This document shows positions 35,062-44,180 of a stretch of DNA of 64,000 nucleotides, piece by piece. The notes below the pieces were generated by a model. That model saw nothing but the letters and a program-made list of their open reading frames with translations. It had not been told where the DNA came from and did no database searches. Made by a program: the position numbers and the translations under genes. The DNA lies in contig DAOUME010000026.1 of NCBI GenBank assembly GCA_034411995.1, forward strand, positions 434,001-498,000. Direction: 5' to 3'. The DNA comes from JAUVXJ01 sp034411995. Lineage in GTDB: Bacteria > Chloroflexota > Anaerolineae > UBA7937 > B3-Chlor. The stretch's first letter is position 1, and the number at the start of each line of letters is the position of its first letter.

Positions 35062-36525
35062 TCAGCGTGCCGTCAGCGTAATGGGATCGACTTCCACGCC
35101 CACGGGTTCGGGAGCCGTCCTGATCGCTACGCTCCTCAGGGTGTTGCCGGATACGGTAACCCTGACGACATGTTTCATCTCTTCCATGTACACGGGCGGG
35201 AACTCGGCTCCACCTGTGAGATCCCCGATGGCGCCCCCTCCGCCCCCGGTGACGATGTAGGTCACCCCGTCGACTACGAAGCGTTGGTAGTTGCGGTCGT
35301 TGGCGCTGAAGACCATGTCTACTCCATACTGGACGAACAGAGAGTGCACGTACCTGGCCTCCGGCTTGGAGCCGACAGGTCCATAGCTGTACGGGGGATA
35401 GTGGAAGAAGGCGAACTTCCACGGCTTGTCGCTACTTGCCAGATCGCTCTCCAGCCACCGATACTGCTCGCTGCCAGGCCCGGCATCAGCATATCCGTCT
35501 ATCTCCAGGCACACGAAATGCGCGTTCCCGTAGTCGAAAGAGTACCATCGTTCGTTGTTGGGGAGATGGAATATCCGGAAATAGTTGTAATGATTCTGCT
35601 CTGACTCGCCCAGAGTGGGGAACATGGTGATCCTGCTCATCAGGTCCCCCTCGAACGAGAAGAACTCATCCCAGGCAGACAGCTCAGCCCCTCTGGCAAC
35701 CAGATCCCCGGTGTGGAGGTAGAAATCGGGACTGATCCCGCCGAGCCACACCATCGCAGCCGTGTGACCTTCCGACGCGCTCCTACGATAGCGCCCCATG
35801 TGGTCCTTCGCCGGGTCGATGCCACTCTGTGTGTCACCAAGCACCGCAAAGGTGAAGGAAGTCTGCCCTGGACCGGCGGCCGTCTTGAACGTGCGGTCGT
35901 CGCTCAGCGTCTGGGCGCCGCTTCGCACCCGATAGTGGTATACCGTGTAGGGGCTCAGACTCGTGAGTGTCACCTCGTGATGAGCCGTCCAGTCGCACTC
36001 GGAAGCACTGGACCCGTAGGCCGCGGTCGGACCATACTCCACCACACTATCCACCTCGTCCACCGTCTCCCAGACGATGGTGATGGCCTGTGGCCGCACC
36101 CACTGCAGGTACGGCCCCCGAATCATGGTCGTGTTTCTCGGAGGCCTGCACGTGGCTGACGGTTGGGGACGGGGAGTGCTCGTCGCAGCAGGGGGTGGTG
36201 GAGGTGCCGCGGACGATGTGGTGGCGGTCGGTTGAGGTTCTTGCGTGGGCTCCTGAGTGGGGGCAGCGGTCGGCTCCAGCATGGAGGTAGGTGTGGGCTC
36301 CAGAGTGGGAGTGGGCATGTTTGTGGCTGTGGGCTGCCGGGCCGCCTCAAGCGCCTGAGCGGTAGCCGTCGCACGAACGCTATCCAGAAAGGACAGCGTA
36401 GGCGTAGGCAAGGGGCGCAACTGAAGGTATCCGTATCCACCAATTAGGCAGACGCCCGCCAAGAGACAAAATCCAGTAAAGATGGCCGCAACGGCCAGGA
36501 GCGGGTAGTGTATGCGCAACTGCAT
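35062..36525 (-). CDS. Exported purple-acid-phosphatase-like protein with degenerate metal motifs
   Basis: 487 residues. One N-terminal transmembrane helix (about 9-31), then a Thr/Pro/Glu-rich linker of about 90 residues (EPTPTSMLEPTAAPTQEPTQ). An N-terminal fibronectin-like domain (RGPYLQWVRPQAITIVWET) and a calcineurin-like phosphoesterase domain (FAVLGDTQSG) follow. GDTQ, LHTGDLVARG and the FFHYPPYS histidine are present. The usual GN-H-E/D site reads LGESEQNH and the final GH-x-H-x-Y-x-R site reads ANDRNYQR, so several metal ligands are missing. It may be a binding protein rather than an enzyme. It has its own promoter at 36561-36589 and stands alone between glycan clusters. Confidence 0.8.
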   Translation of the reverse strand: MQLRIHYPLLAVAAIFTGFCLLAGVCLIGGYGYLQLRPLPTPTLSFLDSVRATATAQALEAARQPTATNMPTPTLEPTPTSMLEPTAAPTQEPTQEPQPTATTSSAAPPPPPAATSTPRPQPSATCRPPRNTTMIRGPYLQWVRPQAITIVWETVDEVDSVVEYGPTAAYGSSASECDWTAHHEVTLTSLSPYTVYHYRVRSGAQTLSDDRTFKTAAGPGQTSFTFAVLGDTQSGIDPAKDHMGRYRRSASEGHTAAMVWLGGISPDFYLHTGDLVARGAELSAWDEFFSFEGDLMSRITMFPTLGESEQNHYNYFRIFHLPNNERWYSFDYGNAHFVCLEIDGYADAGPGSEQYRWLESDLASSDKPWKFAFFHYPPYSYGPVGSKPEARYVHSLFVQYGVDMVFSANDRNYQRFVVDGVTYIVTGGGGGAIGDLTGGAEFPPVYMEEMKHVVRVTVSGNTLRSVAIRTAPEPVGVEVDPITLTAR

Positions 36526-36834
36526 TATCCTGCTCTCATCCCTCCTACCAGAGTCGAACGACTATACCATGAGTCACGGCGCAAGGCAACGAGGGCGAGC
36601 GCACAGTTCCCCAGAAACGAGGAGCTTCCCAGTTCATTGGCTGAAGCAGCCCGCAGGGTGTTGTCGAACGGCAGGGACTGCGGCTCTCTGGCCCGAGGCC
36701 GGTTTCCTCACCACTTTCGACCTGTACTCTCACGAAATGAGGAACCGTTCAGCAAGCCTGCCGGCTGCCGAGCGCGCTGTGAGCCAGACCGGATGTTCAC
36801 TCATCGGTAGCGCGCTGCCAGGAAGTCGTGGGCC
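36526..36834 (-). other. Intergenic stretch with promoter of the 35062-36525 gene
   Basis: 309 bases between two minus-strand genes. Apart from the promoter next to the 36525 start I see no convincing gene, tRNA or repeat. Short frames on both strands lack coding character. Confidence 0.5.
36561..36589 (-). promoter_or_regulatory. Promoter of the phosphoesterase-like gene
   Basis: Minus-strand TTGCCT (36589-36584), 17-base spacer, TATAGT (36566-36561). Start of transcription predicted about 30 bases before the ATG at 36525. Confidence 0.7.
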
Positions 36835-37863
36835 TCATGGACAACCAGGCCTGGCGCATGCATCCCCATCCGACATGGGATTGAACGTTAGTTGTTGCAC
36901 GCCGCTGCCGTCAGAGTTCATGACGTAGATTTCCCCGTTCCCGCTGCGATACGAACCAAAGACAATGCGCTCCGTGCCCACCATCCAGGTGGGATCCACA
37001 TCCCGAACCGTGTTGTTCGTCAGGTTCTGGAGCCCACTGCCGTCGTCAGCGTTCATCACCCAGATCTCGATGTCACCATCCCTGTCGGACTCAAAAGCGA
37101 TGCGGGTTCCGTCCGGTGACCAGGAAGGGTCGGTGTCGTCGAAGGAGGAGCCGAAAGTCAGTTGGGTCTTGTTGCTGCCGTCGGCGTTCATCACCCAGAT
37201 ATGGTAGTCGTCCCCGCCGTTCTCGGAGTCAAAGGCTATCTTCGTGCCGTCGGGCGACCAACAGGGATCCATGTCTGGCCCAGCTCTCTTCGTAAGATTC
37301 ACCTTATCAGTGCCATTAGTATTCATGGAGAAGATCTCCCAGTTGATGTCGAAGGTGGTGTAGGCGATGCGGTCGCCAGCGGGCGACCACGACGGGTCGT
37401 AGTCCTTGACTCCGTTGTGTGTCAGTTGAGTTAGCCCGCTCCCATTGGCGTTCATTACGAAGATCTCACGGCCGTTGTCGTCGTCTTGGGGGCCCGAGTC
37501 GAATACGACACGCTGGTAATCTGGTGACCAGGAGGGGTCGCGGCTATATTGGCGCCGATAGGTCAGGCGTACCACGCCGCTGCCATCGGAGTTCATCATA
37601 TAGATCTCGAAGATGGACGGGCCGAGGCGGTTGGACTCGAAGAGAATGCGTCCCCCACCGATGGGCGTAGGAGTCGGCACCCACACCATGGCCAGGGGCA
37701 TGTAGGAAGGAGTTCCTTCTGGGGTCGCCGCGGAGCCGGCATAGCCGGACGGTGGTGCATGCTGGGACAAGCCAATCAGAAGGCCCGTGCACAAGACACT
37801 GACCAGTGCCATGACGGTCCTTGCCCACAACCAGCTATGATCACAGCCGCGATCTTTCCTCAT
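36835..37863 (-). CDS. Exported TolB-like beta-propeller protein (PD40 repeats)
   Basis: 342 residues. A signal anchor at about residues 15-33 is followed by a Thr-Pro linker (WVPTPTPIGGG). Six repeats of about 45 residues fill the rest; each has the form 'I-W/Y-V-M-N-x-D-G-S-G' then 'L-T' then 'D-P-S-W-S-P-D-G-x-R-I-A-F-x-S', the WD40-like PD40 pattern of TolB. TolB-like propellers bind proteins or peptides; no Tol-Pal genes are nearby. The ATG at 37863 is preceded by an in-frame GTG at 37866. The last blade ends abruptly with CARPGCP. It is flanked by long intergenic regions, so probably monocistronic. Confidence 0.87.
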   Translation of the reverse strand: MRKDRGCDHSWLWARTVMALVSVLCTGLLIGLSQHAPPSGYAGSAATPEGTPSYMPLAMVWVPTPTPIGGGRILFESNRLGPSIFEIYMMNSDGSGVVRLTYRRQYSRDPSWSPDYQRVVFDSGPQDDDNGREIFVMNANGSGLTQLTHNGVKDYDPSWSPAGDRIAYTTFDINWEIFSMNTNGTDKVNLTKRAGPDMDPCWSPDGTKIAFDSENGGDDYHIWVMNADGSNKTQLTFGSSFDDTDPSWSPDGTRIAFESDRDGDIEIWVMNADDGSGLQNLTNNTVRDVDPTWMVGTERIVFGSYRSGNGEIYVMNSDGSGVQQLTFNPMSDGDACARPGCP

Positions 37864-37866
37864 CAC

Positions 37867-38198
37867 TCTCGCACCACACCTTCAGACCCCGGTTGGTGGA
37901 GCACCCGGCGCCCACTTCCGACACACTGTCCTCCCCTCACCGCAGCGCAAACGAGCAACGCCTGATCACTCAGGCGCAGCCGCAGATCGAGTGTTTCTCA
38001 GCACCAAGAGACTGGGGCGAACCCCTAGCACCCGCGGAGGCGCAGCGCAACCACTCCTTCTATTACTCATGATACCACACATTTCTGCCAAGACAAGCAG
38101 ACCAGATGCTCCTGCCCTCCGCGAGATCGAACGCTCCCTACCCAGGTGGTGAGAGCCCGCCGGGACCAGTCGGGCGCCCTACCTGGAAAGTGCCTGGC
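37867..38198 (-). other. Intergenic stretch, 332 bases
   Basis: No convincing gene. It holds one promoter candidate (38069-38096). Nothing else recognised. Confidence 0.5.
38069..38096 (-). promoter_or_regulatory. Possible promoter of the beta-propeller gene
   Basis: Minus-strand TTGTCT (38096-38091), 16-base spacer, TATCAT (38074-38069). It would leave a leader of about 200 bases before 37863, so the link to that gene is tentative. Confidence 0.4.
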
Positions 38199-40673
38199 CT
38201 AACCACGCCTTTCTCTCCATAGCAGCACACCAGTCAGGGCCACCAGCACGAGCACACTGGCCCCACTCACCATCAGTCCGATCCTGAACGACATCGGGTC
38301 GAATACGAACTCAATCTGATGCTCGCCCGCCTCGAGCTGCACAGCCCTCAGCACGTAGTCTGCCTTGTAGACCTCCTGCTCGACGCCGTCCACGAAAGCC
38401 TTCCAGCCCTCGTAATACAGGTCGCTGAGGACCACGAACCCGTCTGCCGACAGAGTCACCTGGACTACCACCTTGTTGGGCGTGTACTCGACCAGCTCTA
38501 CCTGCGATGGGCCCGGCTGCGCGTCCGCCGGCGGGGTCAGAGGCGCAGGCTCCTTCTCCAGGATCACAGAGGCACTGGGGTCAAACCCGGCGCTGCCGAG
38601 CACGGCGCGGGCCTCGGCCTGGTCCCTGACGACCAGATAGTCGGGCACGAAGAAGGCTCTGGCCAGCGCATCCTTGTTCTCGTAGATCTTGACTTCACCG
38701 TCGTACACCAGCCCCACGTCCGGATCGGAGCGCTCCAGTGAGGTCATCTCCTCCCCTGGCTCGGCGATGGTGATCACGTATTTGGCGTTGAGCAGATCCA
38801 GCAGGGGGGACGTGGTCGAGTCGGCATACCTGAGGGAGTGCACCACCCGGCCGCTGGCAATATCGCCCTCTACGAGTTCGAGGAACTCCACGTAATAGTC
38901 GATGAGCACAGGAGAGTAGCCCTGGACGTCGGTGATGCCGTATACGGCGAGGCTGTTAGGTGGGAAGACCTTTCTTGACAAGGGGCCCCTGATGGTTCTG
39001 TAGATACTCTCATCGGCCCTCAGAAACCGGACACTGTCCATTTCCGGGTACAAACCGTCGGGTGAGCGAGAGGGGTTCAGCTTCCACCCGAAGAACATCA
39101 GATCTGCCACGGCGATCCCCAGTACCAGCAGGGCCAGAGCGGTGCTGCGTAGCACACCGCGCGCCCACAAGAGCAGAAACCCCGCACAGGCTACCGCCAG
39201 CAGACTGAGTCGCAGGAAGTTGCCCACGTTGTACCTGTACCACTCGGTCGCCAGGCCTGTCGTCTGCCTCCCCTCGTCCATGCCCAGAAGGGGCGCTGCC
39301 ACAGCCAGTCCCACGACGATGACCAGGGCTGCAACGAGCAGGCCGATGGAGGCGCGCCGCAGAGCCCTCTGCTCCTGGAGCGGCGGCCGATCGAGGAGAG
39401 CGGCCAACCCAAGAGCGGCCAGGACCGAGGTAGCGAGGCCCCACATCGCCTTCGCCTCCAGTTGTCTCCCTATCCTGAACAGCGGCACCTCGTACAGGAG
39501 CCTGAACAAGGGCGTGTCCACGAAGATGAGCAGGGCAAGCAGCGCCACGCCGGCATAGAACGCCGTGAAACCGTCGCGCCGGCGAGCCACCGCCCATGCG
39601 GCCAGAAACAGCGGGACGATACCGATGTATAGACTGGTCTCTCCATACGTGCCCGGGATGTTCTTCCCGAACTCATTGCGGCCCCAGGGGCGATCCACAG
39701 GGTTGCCAAAGACATCCGGCACCAGCGCTGTCGCCAGGGCCAGTGGCGAGCGGCCACCCTCGATGCGCTCGTCGTACGAGGCGTACACGCGGCCAGAATA
39801 CGCAGCCACCTCGAACGTGGGAATCAATTGTACCGCCGAAAGCAGAACCCCCCCGCACACCAGGCCTGCCATGAGCACGGCAGACTCCGCGGCGAACCTG
39901 CCGCCTCTGTGTCTCCAGGCCCAGACCAGCCTGAACATGGAGTACAGGCCCGACACCAGCAGCACATAGATCATGGCCGCCATGTTGCCCGCCAGGATGC
40001 ACATCGCCACCGCGAAGGCGCCCAGCAAGACATAGATCCTCCTTGACCTTCCTATCAAGTTCTCGATGGACAGAAGAATCAAGGGCGTCCAGATCACCGT
40101 GCTTACTCTCGGCAGCCAGGCAAGACTGGCCAAGAGAAAGCCCCCTAAGCCGAAACTCACTGCCCCCACCAGGGAAGCAGACCTGCGACAGTCGAGACTT
40201 CTCAGGTAGAGGTACATGAATATTCCGCCCAGGGCGAGTTGCAGGGCAGCCAGCCGCCCAAAGGCCTCCAGGGGATCCGACAAGTAGAACATGACGTACG
40301 GAGGATAAAAGAGGCCCAGCCAGGGCGCGCTGGCCAGCAAGGGAACGCCGCTGAAGCAGTACGGGTTCCACAGAGGCAGGTTCCCGCTGCTCAGGATCTG
40401 TCTGGCGATGAGTATCTGAGGGAAGTAGGCCAGCAGGGTATCGCTGTAGTCGTAGTTGATGGACTCACGCGGCTGCGAGTCTTGGTACGCGTTCCAGGGT
40501 ATGTATTCAGATAGGTCGCCACCAACCAGCACCTCATGGGTAAACAACACCCTCCAAAAGAACCCGACTGACAGCACCGCGATGACCAGAAGAGCAGCCG
40601 CTCCCTGTCCTCTTCTGGAAAGCGTTCCCCGCAACGTTCTCAGCCTCTCTCGACCTGGAGATCTATCTGTCAT
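38199..40673 (-). CDS. YfhO-family GT-C membrane protein
   Basis: 824 residues, about twelve transmembrane helices plus one at the very C-terminus (about 797-819). The first loop has VGGDLSEYIPWNAY and then GNLPLWNPYCFSGVPLLASA, the YfhO signature. The C-terminal soluble domain has DLYYEGWKAFVDGVEQEVYKA and AGEHQIEFVFDP, found in most YfhO-like proteins ahead of their last helix. B. subtilis YfhO glycosylates lipoteichoic acid; the substrate here is unknown. The upstream 40833 gene ends 159 bases before its ATG. None of the window's recurrent modules is present. Confidence 0.87.
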   Translation of the reverse strand: MTDRSPGRERLRTLRGTLSRRGQGAAALLVIAVLSVGFFWRVLFTHEVLVGGDLSEYIPWNAYQDSQPRESINYDYSDTLLAYFPQILIARQILSSGNLPLWNPYCFSGVPLLASAPWLGLFYPPYVMFYLSDPLEAFGRLAALQLALGGIFMYLYLRSLDCRRSASLVGAVSFGLGGFLLASLAWLPRVSTVIWTPLILLSIENLIGRSRRIYVLLGAFAVAMCILAGNMAAMIYVLLVSGLYSMFRLVWAWRHRGGRFAAESAVLMAGLVCGGVLLSAVQLIPTFEVAAYSGRVYASYDERIEGGRSPLALATALVPDVFGNPVDRPWGRNEFGKNIPGTYGETSLYIGIVPLFLAAWAVARRRDGFTAFYAGVALLALLIFVDTPLFRLLYEVPLFRIGRQLEAKAMWGLATSVLAALGLAALLDRPPLQEQRALRRASIGLLVAALVIVVGLAVAAPLLGMDEGRQTTGLATEWYRYNVGNFLRLSLLAVACAGFLLLWARGVLRSTALALLVLGIAVADLMFFGWKLNPSRSPDGLYPEMDSVRFLRADESIYRTIRGPLSRKVFPPNSLAVYGITDVQGYSPVLIDYYVEFLELVEGDIASGRVVHSLRYADSTTSPLLDLLNAKYVITIAEPGEEMTSLERSDPDVGLVYDGEVKIYENKDALARAFFVPDYLVVRDQAEARAVLGSAGFDPSASVILEKEPAPLTPPADAQPGPSQVELVEYTPNKVVVQVTLSADGFVVLSDLYYEGWKAFVDGVEQEVYKADYVLRAVQLEAGEHQIEFVFDPMSFRIGLMVSGASVLVLVALTGVLLWRERRG

Positions 40674-40832
40674 TGGTCACTGCAGATGCACAGCAGGCTC
40701 CCCCCGGCAGCGCGCCCGCCCACGAAGGCAGCCACGGCCGAGTGGGAGGGGCTGATCGCGTACGTCCCAGCCTCGGAGGAGACGAACTTCCAAACGAAAA
40801 CCACGGGCAGGTCCTCCCTGCACCGCCCCAGC

Positions 40833-42983
40833 TCAGTCGTTCCCGTCGTGCTGCCTCACCTCGTAGACTACGTACTTCTGGTTCTGGAAACACGGCTCGA
40901 GCCGCATCTCACCCCCTGAGGCAGGCTCGGAGCCGCCCTGCCACGAGGATCGTAGAGCTGCGAATTCAGGTGATCCCCTATCGATGACCACGTAGGCGAC
41001 CTCATAGCGCTCCGTAACGTCGGTCTGGAACTCTCCCTGGCCCAACGCCTGCCAGAACGATAGCATGTCTCTCTCGCGCTGCTCCAGCTCAGCCCTGGAC
41101 ACGAAAAGGTGTGTATAGGTACCAGGATTGAGGACCGGCACCCTACACGTAGTCAGAGCTACTATGGGCTCAGCGGACTCCTCCTGCGCCAGCACCACCT
41201 CACCGTTGGCGCAGCCTTGCGCCAGAAAGTTCATCAACTCCAGTTCGTCCTCACTAAGGGTCTGCAATCCGTGGTACGTCTGACTCCGGAAATACTGAAC
41301 CGTCGAGGGCATGCTCAGTCCCACGATGACCGCCACTGTCAGTACCTGCGACACGCGCCGCCTCCCTCGGCAGAGGAGTAGTATCGACTCCCCCGCAAAC
41401 ACCCACATCACGTACTTGCTCTGGACAAAGAACCAGACCGCATTGTTGTATTCGGACTCTGGCGGATAGCCCCACGGGGTGGCCGTACAGGTCAACGTCG
41501 CCAGCGGCCCCAGGATCACGAAAAGGGCAGCGAAGAGCCCCAGCCCGTTCGAACCTCTAAGGCTGAACAGATCCCTCACTACCGCCGGGAGGGCCATCAC
41601 TCTTACTCCCAGGCTGCCCAGGAGATACGCCGGCAAGGCGACGAGGAATAGCCCTGCGACACCACCTACCGACACCATCCTGCTCTGATAGAGGGCAGCA
41701 ATCTGGGACGCCAGCGAAGTGCCCGACAACCCCATTTGTTTCAGCGCCACTGGGACGTAGGGCCAGGGATCTATCCTGATCCACATTCTCGCTCCTGCCT
41801 GGGAGCCAGCCAGTGTGTGGAGATAGAGGGGAGCGCCCAGCAGCGCAGTCATGGCCAGTACCTTGAGCAGTCTCGTCTCTCGAGAGCGGAAGAGAAAGAT
41901 GACGCCCGCCAGCGCCAGCGACGCAAATACCTGAGCGGTGACAAACACCTTGTAGCCGGCAGTCATGGCCAACAGAAACGCTGCCAAGACTGACCAGGGC
42001 GTGGATTCCTCCCTGTAGGACCTGCCCAGGCAGAATAGCGCGCTGAACAGCAGGCCCAGGCAAGGCAGCATGGGGTTCATGGCGTACAGAGAATAGGTAG
42101 TTGGCACCCCGAAGAACTGGGCCGACCATACGGCCCCCGAGCCGAGCAAGACTCCCGGCACAAACGACAGGTCCTCGCCGAGAACGACCAGGAAGGTAAC
42201 GAGAACCGCTCCGTAGCGGGAATCGAGCCAGAGCCGGCTGAAGCAGAAGATCGCAAGTATGGCTGTGACGAGAAAGAAGGTCGGCAGGAAGCGGACTGTC
42301 AGGTCCAGCACACTCAGCCCGCCAACGCTGCTCATCATCGCCGCCAGGAGATCCATGCCGTAGTGATACTCCAGCGCGTCCCCAGAGAAGAACGGTATCT
42401 GGGGGGGGACCGAGTGCGTCAGCTCCTGGGCGAATGACAAATGTTGCACGACGTCGAACGGCCTGCGGGCGTAGGCCATAGACGATCCGGGCAGCAGATC
42501 TACATTCCGAAAGTACACCGGCAACATGCACAGGGGAAGCAGGGCCAGTACGATCACCCCGAGAAGGAGGACGTGGGACGGGTCAAGGGAGACACGATAG
42601 CTCCACATGGCGCGCCACTTGCTTCGTCCCCGATAGCCATACGCCAGCGCGGCCGCCAAGGGGAACAGAATGAACACGTGCCCGAGCCCCAGATAAGCGA
42701 GGATCCAGTACAGGATGCTGCTCATAGGCATCCCCAGGATGAGGCTAAGCGTCACCTCTTCTAGCGGGCCGGGTTCCACAGCCGCGATCTCCAACACCAG
42801 TTTCCCGGGGACATAGATGCAAAACGCAACCGCGACCACGAAGAGGGGGAAGCTCCAGATGGAGGTCGCTGTCCAAACCCCAAAGACGGCGGTGAGGACG
42901 CCCAGCGCGACAGCCAACAGGAGCAGAAGCCGACCAAAACCGATGAAGGGCTCGGTTCGTGGTACTCGGGCCTTAAGTCTCAT
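40833..42983 (-). CDS. Large polytopic membrane protein, probable GT-C type
   Basis: 716 residues with about fourteen hydrophobic segments and a small soluble C-terminus (about 600-716; EEVVLAQEE-like region GEVVLAQEESAEPIVAL, SRAELEQRERDML). I do not recognise a family with confidence. The loop IPFFSGDALEYHYGMDLLAA, with its acidic residue and H-Y-G, resembles the DUF2298-type membrane proteins. It overlaps the upstream methyltransferase gene by 11 bases, so the two are co-translated. Context among GT-C genes suggests transfer or polymerisation of a lipid-linked sugar, by inference only. Confidence 0.7.
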   Translation of the reverse strand: MRLKARVPRTEPFIGFGRLLLLLAVALGVLTAVFGVWTATSIWSFPLFVVAVAFCIYVPGKLVLEIAAVEPGPLEEVTLSLILGMPMSSILYWILAYLGLGHVFILFPLAAALAYGYRGRSKWRAMWSYRVSLDPSHVLLLGVIVLALLPLCMLPVYFRNVDLLPGSSMAYARRPFDVVQHLSFAQELTHSVPPQIPFFSGDALEYHYGMDLLAAMMSSVGGLSVLDLTVRFLPTFFLVTAILAIFCFSRLWLDSRYGAVLVTFLVVLGEDLSFVPGVLLGSGAVWSAQFFGVPTTYSLYAMNPMLPCLGLLFSALFCLGRSYREESTPWSVLAAFLLAMTAGYKVFVTAQVFASLALAGVIFLFRSRETRLLKVLAMTALLGAPLYLHTLAGSQAGARMWIRIDPWPYVPVALKQMGLSGTSLASQIAALYQSRMVSVGGVAGLFLVALPAYLLGSLGVRVMALPAVVRDLFSLRGSNGLGLFAALFVILGPLATLTCTATPWGYPPESEYNNAVWFFVQSKYVMWVFAGESILLLCRGRRRVSQVLTVAVIVGLSMPSTVQYFRSQTYHGLQTLSEDELELMNFLAQGCANGEVVLAQEESAEPIVALTTCRVPVLNPGTYTHLFVSRAELEQRERDMLSFWQALGQGEFQTDVTERYEVAYVVIDRGSPEFAALRSSWQGGSEPASGGEMRLEPCFQNQKYVVYEVRQHDGND

Positions 42984-43734
42984 CAGACCCCCCTTGCAGT
43001 GATCTCTTCCTGGCGACGCACAGCAGGGATACTCCGAAGGAAAGGTCTGTCCGCGCCACTAAGTGACTCTCCATCGCAAAAACGTGCGCGAGGAGGACGT
43101 CAAGACCGCAGCCGGGCGTCTCCAGGTCGGAACTCAAGGATACCCACCTGCCCAAGAGGTTCTTCACCGTGCGCACGCCCCAGACGAAGGGGAACAGCAG
43201 CGTGTTGAAATAGGTAAGCTTGGCGACCTCGAAGCCAGCCGCTTCTACACCGCGCTTGAGTTCCGCTCTGGTGTAGCGTCGGTAGTGTCCAGAGAACTTG
43301 TCGAAATCACTCCACAGAAACTGATAGGCAGGCACGACGAGGACGGCATGACCCCCCTGCCTGAGCACCCTCCAGACTTCACGCAGCCCGACGTCCTCGT
43401 GCTCCAGGTGTTCCAGCAGGTCCAGCGCCGTGACCAGATCGAAGCTTCCGTCGGAGAAGGGTAGGCTCTCCCCATCGGCCAGACACAATCGCGACCTGCC
43501 CTGCTCCTGGCAGTACGCCAGAGCCTTGGGAGAAATGTCAATACCCGTGACCTCGCCGTACCGCTCGAGCAAGCTCATGGTCGCCCCCGTACCGCAGCCT
43601 ACGTCGAGGATGCTCCTGGACGACACTTCCACCGTCAAGTCGTCCAGAAGCCGGGACAGGATTCTCCGTCTGGCCACGAAGAACCAGTGGGCCTCCTCCA
43701 ACTCGTGGACGACCTCGTACGCCGTGGGATCCAT
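42973..43734 (-). CDS. Class I SAM-dependent methyltransferase
   Basis: 253 residues. The SAM-binding core is clear: motif I ILDVGCGTGATMSLL at about residue 42, motif II VTGIDISPKAL, motif III LPFSDGSFDLVTALDLLEHL, and VLRQGGHAVLVVPAYQFLW. The start region EEAHWFFVARRRIL is common in small methyltransferases found in glycan clusters. It may methylate a sugar or a lipid carrier intermediate. A TATAAT box lies about 160 bases upstream. The next gene overlaps its end by 11 bases. Confidence 0.88.
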   Translation of the reverse strand: MDPTAYEVVHELEEAHWFFVARRRILSRLLDDLTVEVSSRSILDVGCGTGATMSLLERYGEVTGIDISPKALAYCQEQGRSRLCLADGESLPFSDGSFDLVTALDLLEHLEHEDVGLREVWRVLRQGGHAVLVVPAYQFLWSDFDKFSGHYRRYTRAELKRGVEAAGFEVAKLTYFNTLLFPFVWGVRTVKNLLGRWVSLSSDLETPGCGLDVLLAHVFAMESHLVARTDLSFGVSLLCVARKRSLQGGSDET

Positions 43735-44180
43735 GGCTACTCACCTTGCCGCACGCGGACGGCACGGGCGGATGATATCTCGACGGTGCTCCACCCCACC
43801 AGGCAAACGGCCATCGTTAGCCTGCAAGCCGGACAGGCCCTGGCGAGGCAGCCGAAGTATCGAGAGGGGTTCCGCGCACGCGCTTGTGCCATTATAGACC
43901 AAATCGGGGGGCTAAGAAAGAGGGTCCCGCAACCCTTGGCCTGCACAAACGGCACGAAGGACGACACATGCTGCTCGGGGGGGGCCACGAGCTGTCGTGA
44001 GAGCGAGACAGCGTCCCAACTCCGTGACTGTTTCCCTGCCCCTGGAACGCGATCAGGGATGTCCGCTGGAGTGGGTGAGTCGCCCGGTGATGTCAATGAA
44101 TAGGGAGCCAGCGTCGGTATCGCTTGGCGACCGTGGCCCTCCGGGTACCGCGGTGTACGCACAATGGCGCCCTGGTGGGT
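43735..44180 (-). other. Intergenic stretch, 446 bases
   Basis: This separates the first cluster half from the second. No convincing gene on either strand. It carries a TATAAT promoter candidate at 43891-43896; nothing else recognised. Confidence 0.5.
43891..43919 (-). promoter_or_regulatory. Possible promoter of the methyltransferase-GT-C pair
   Basis: A perfect minus-strand TATAAT (43896-43891) with a poor -35 (TTTCTT, 17-base spacer). Leader of about 150 bases to the ATG at 43734. Confidence 0.4.

Noticed and set aside
36181..36330. Low-complexity DNA in the phosphoesterase-like gene as a tandem repeat or CRISPR-like array
   Set aside because: It encodes an irregular Thr/Pro/Glu linker with no fixed repeat unit or spacers.
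36541..36580. A tRNA-like T-arm sequence (GTTCGACTC on the minus strand)
   Set aside because: No flanking 5-bp stem, acceptor stem, anticodon arm or CCA fits; the bases coincide with a promoter -10 region instead.
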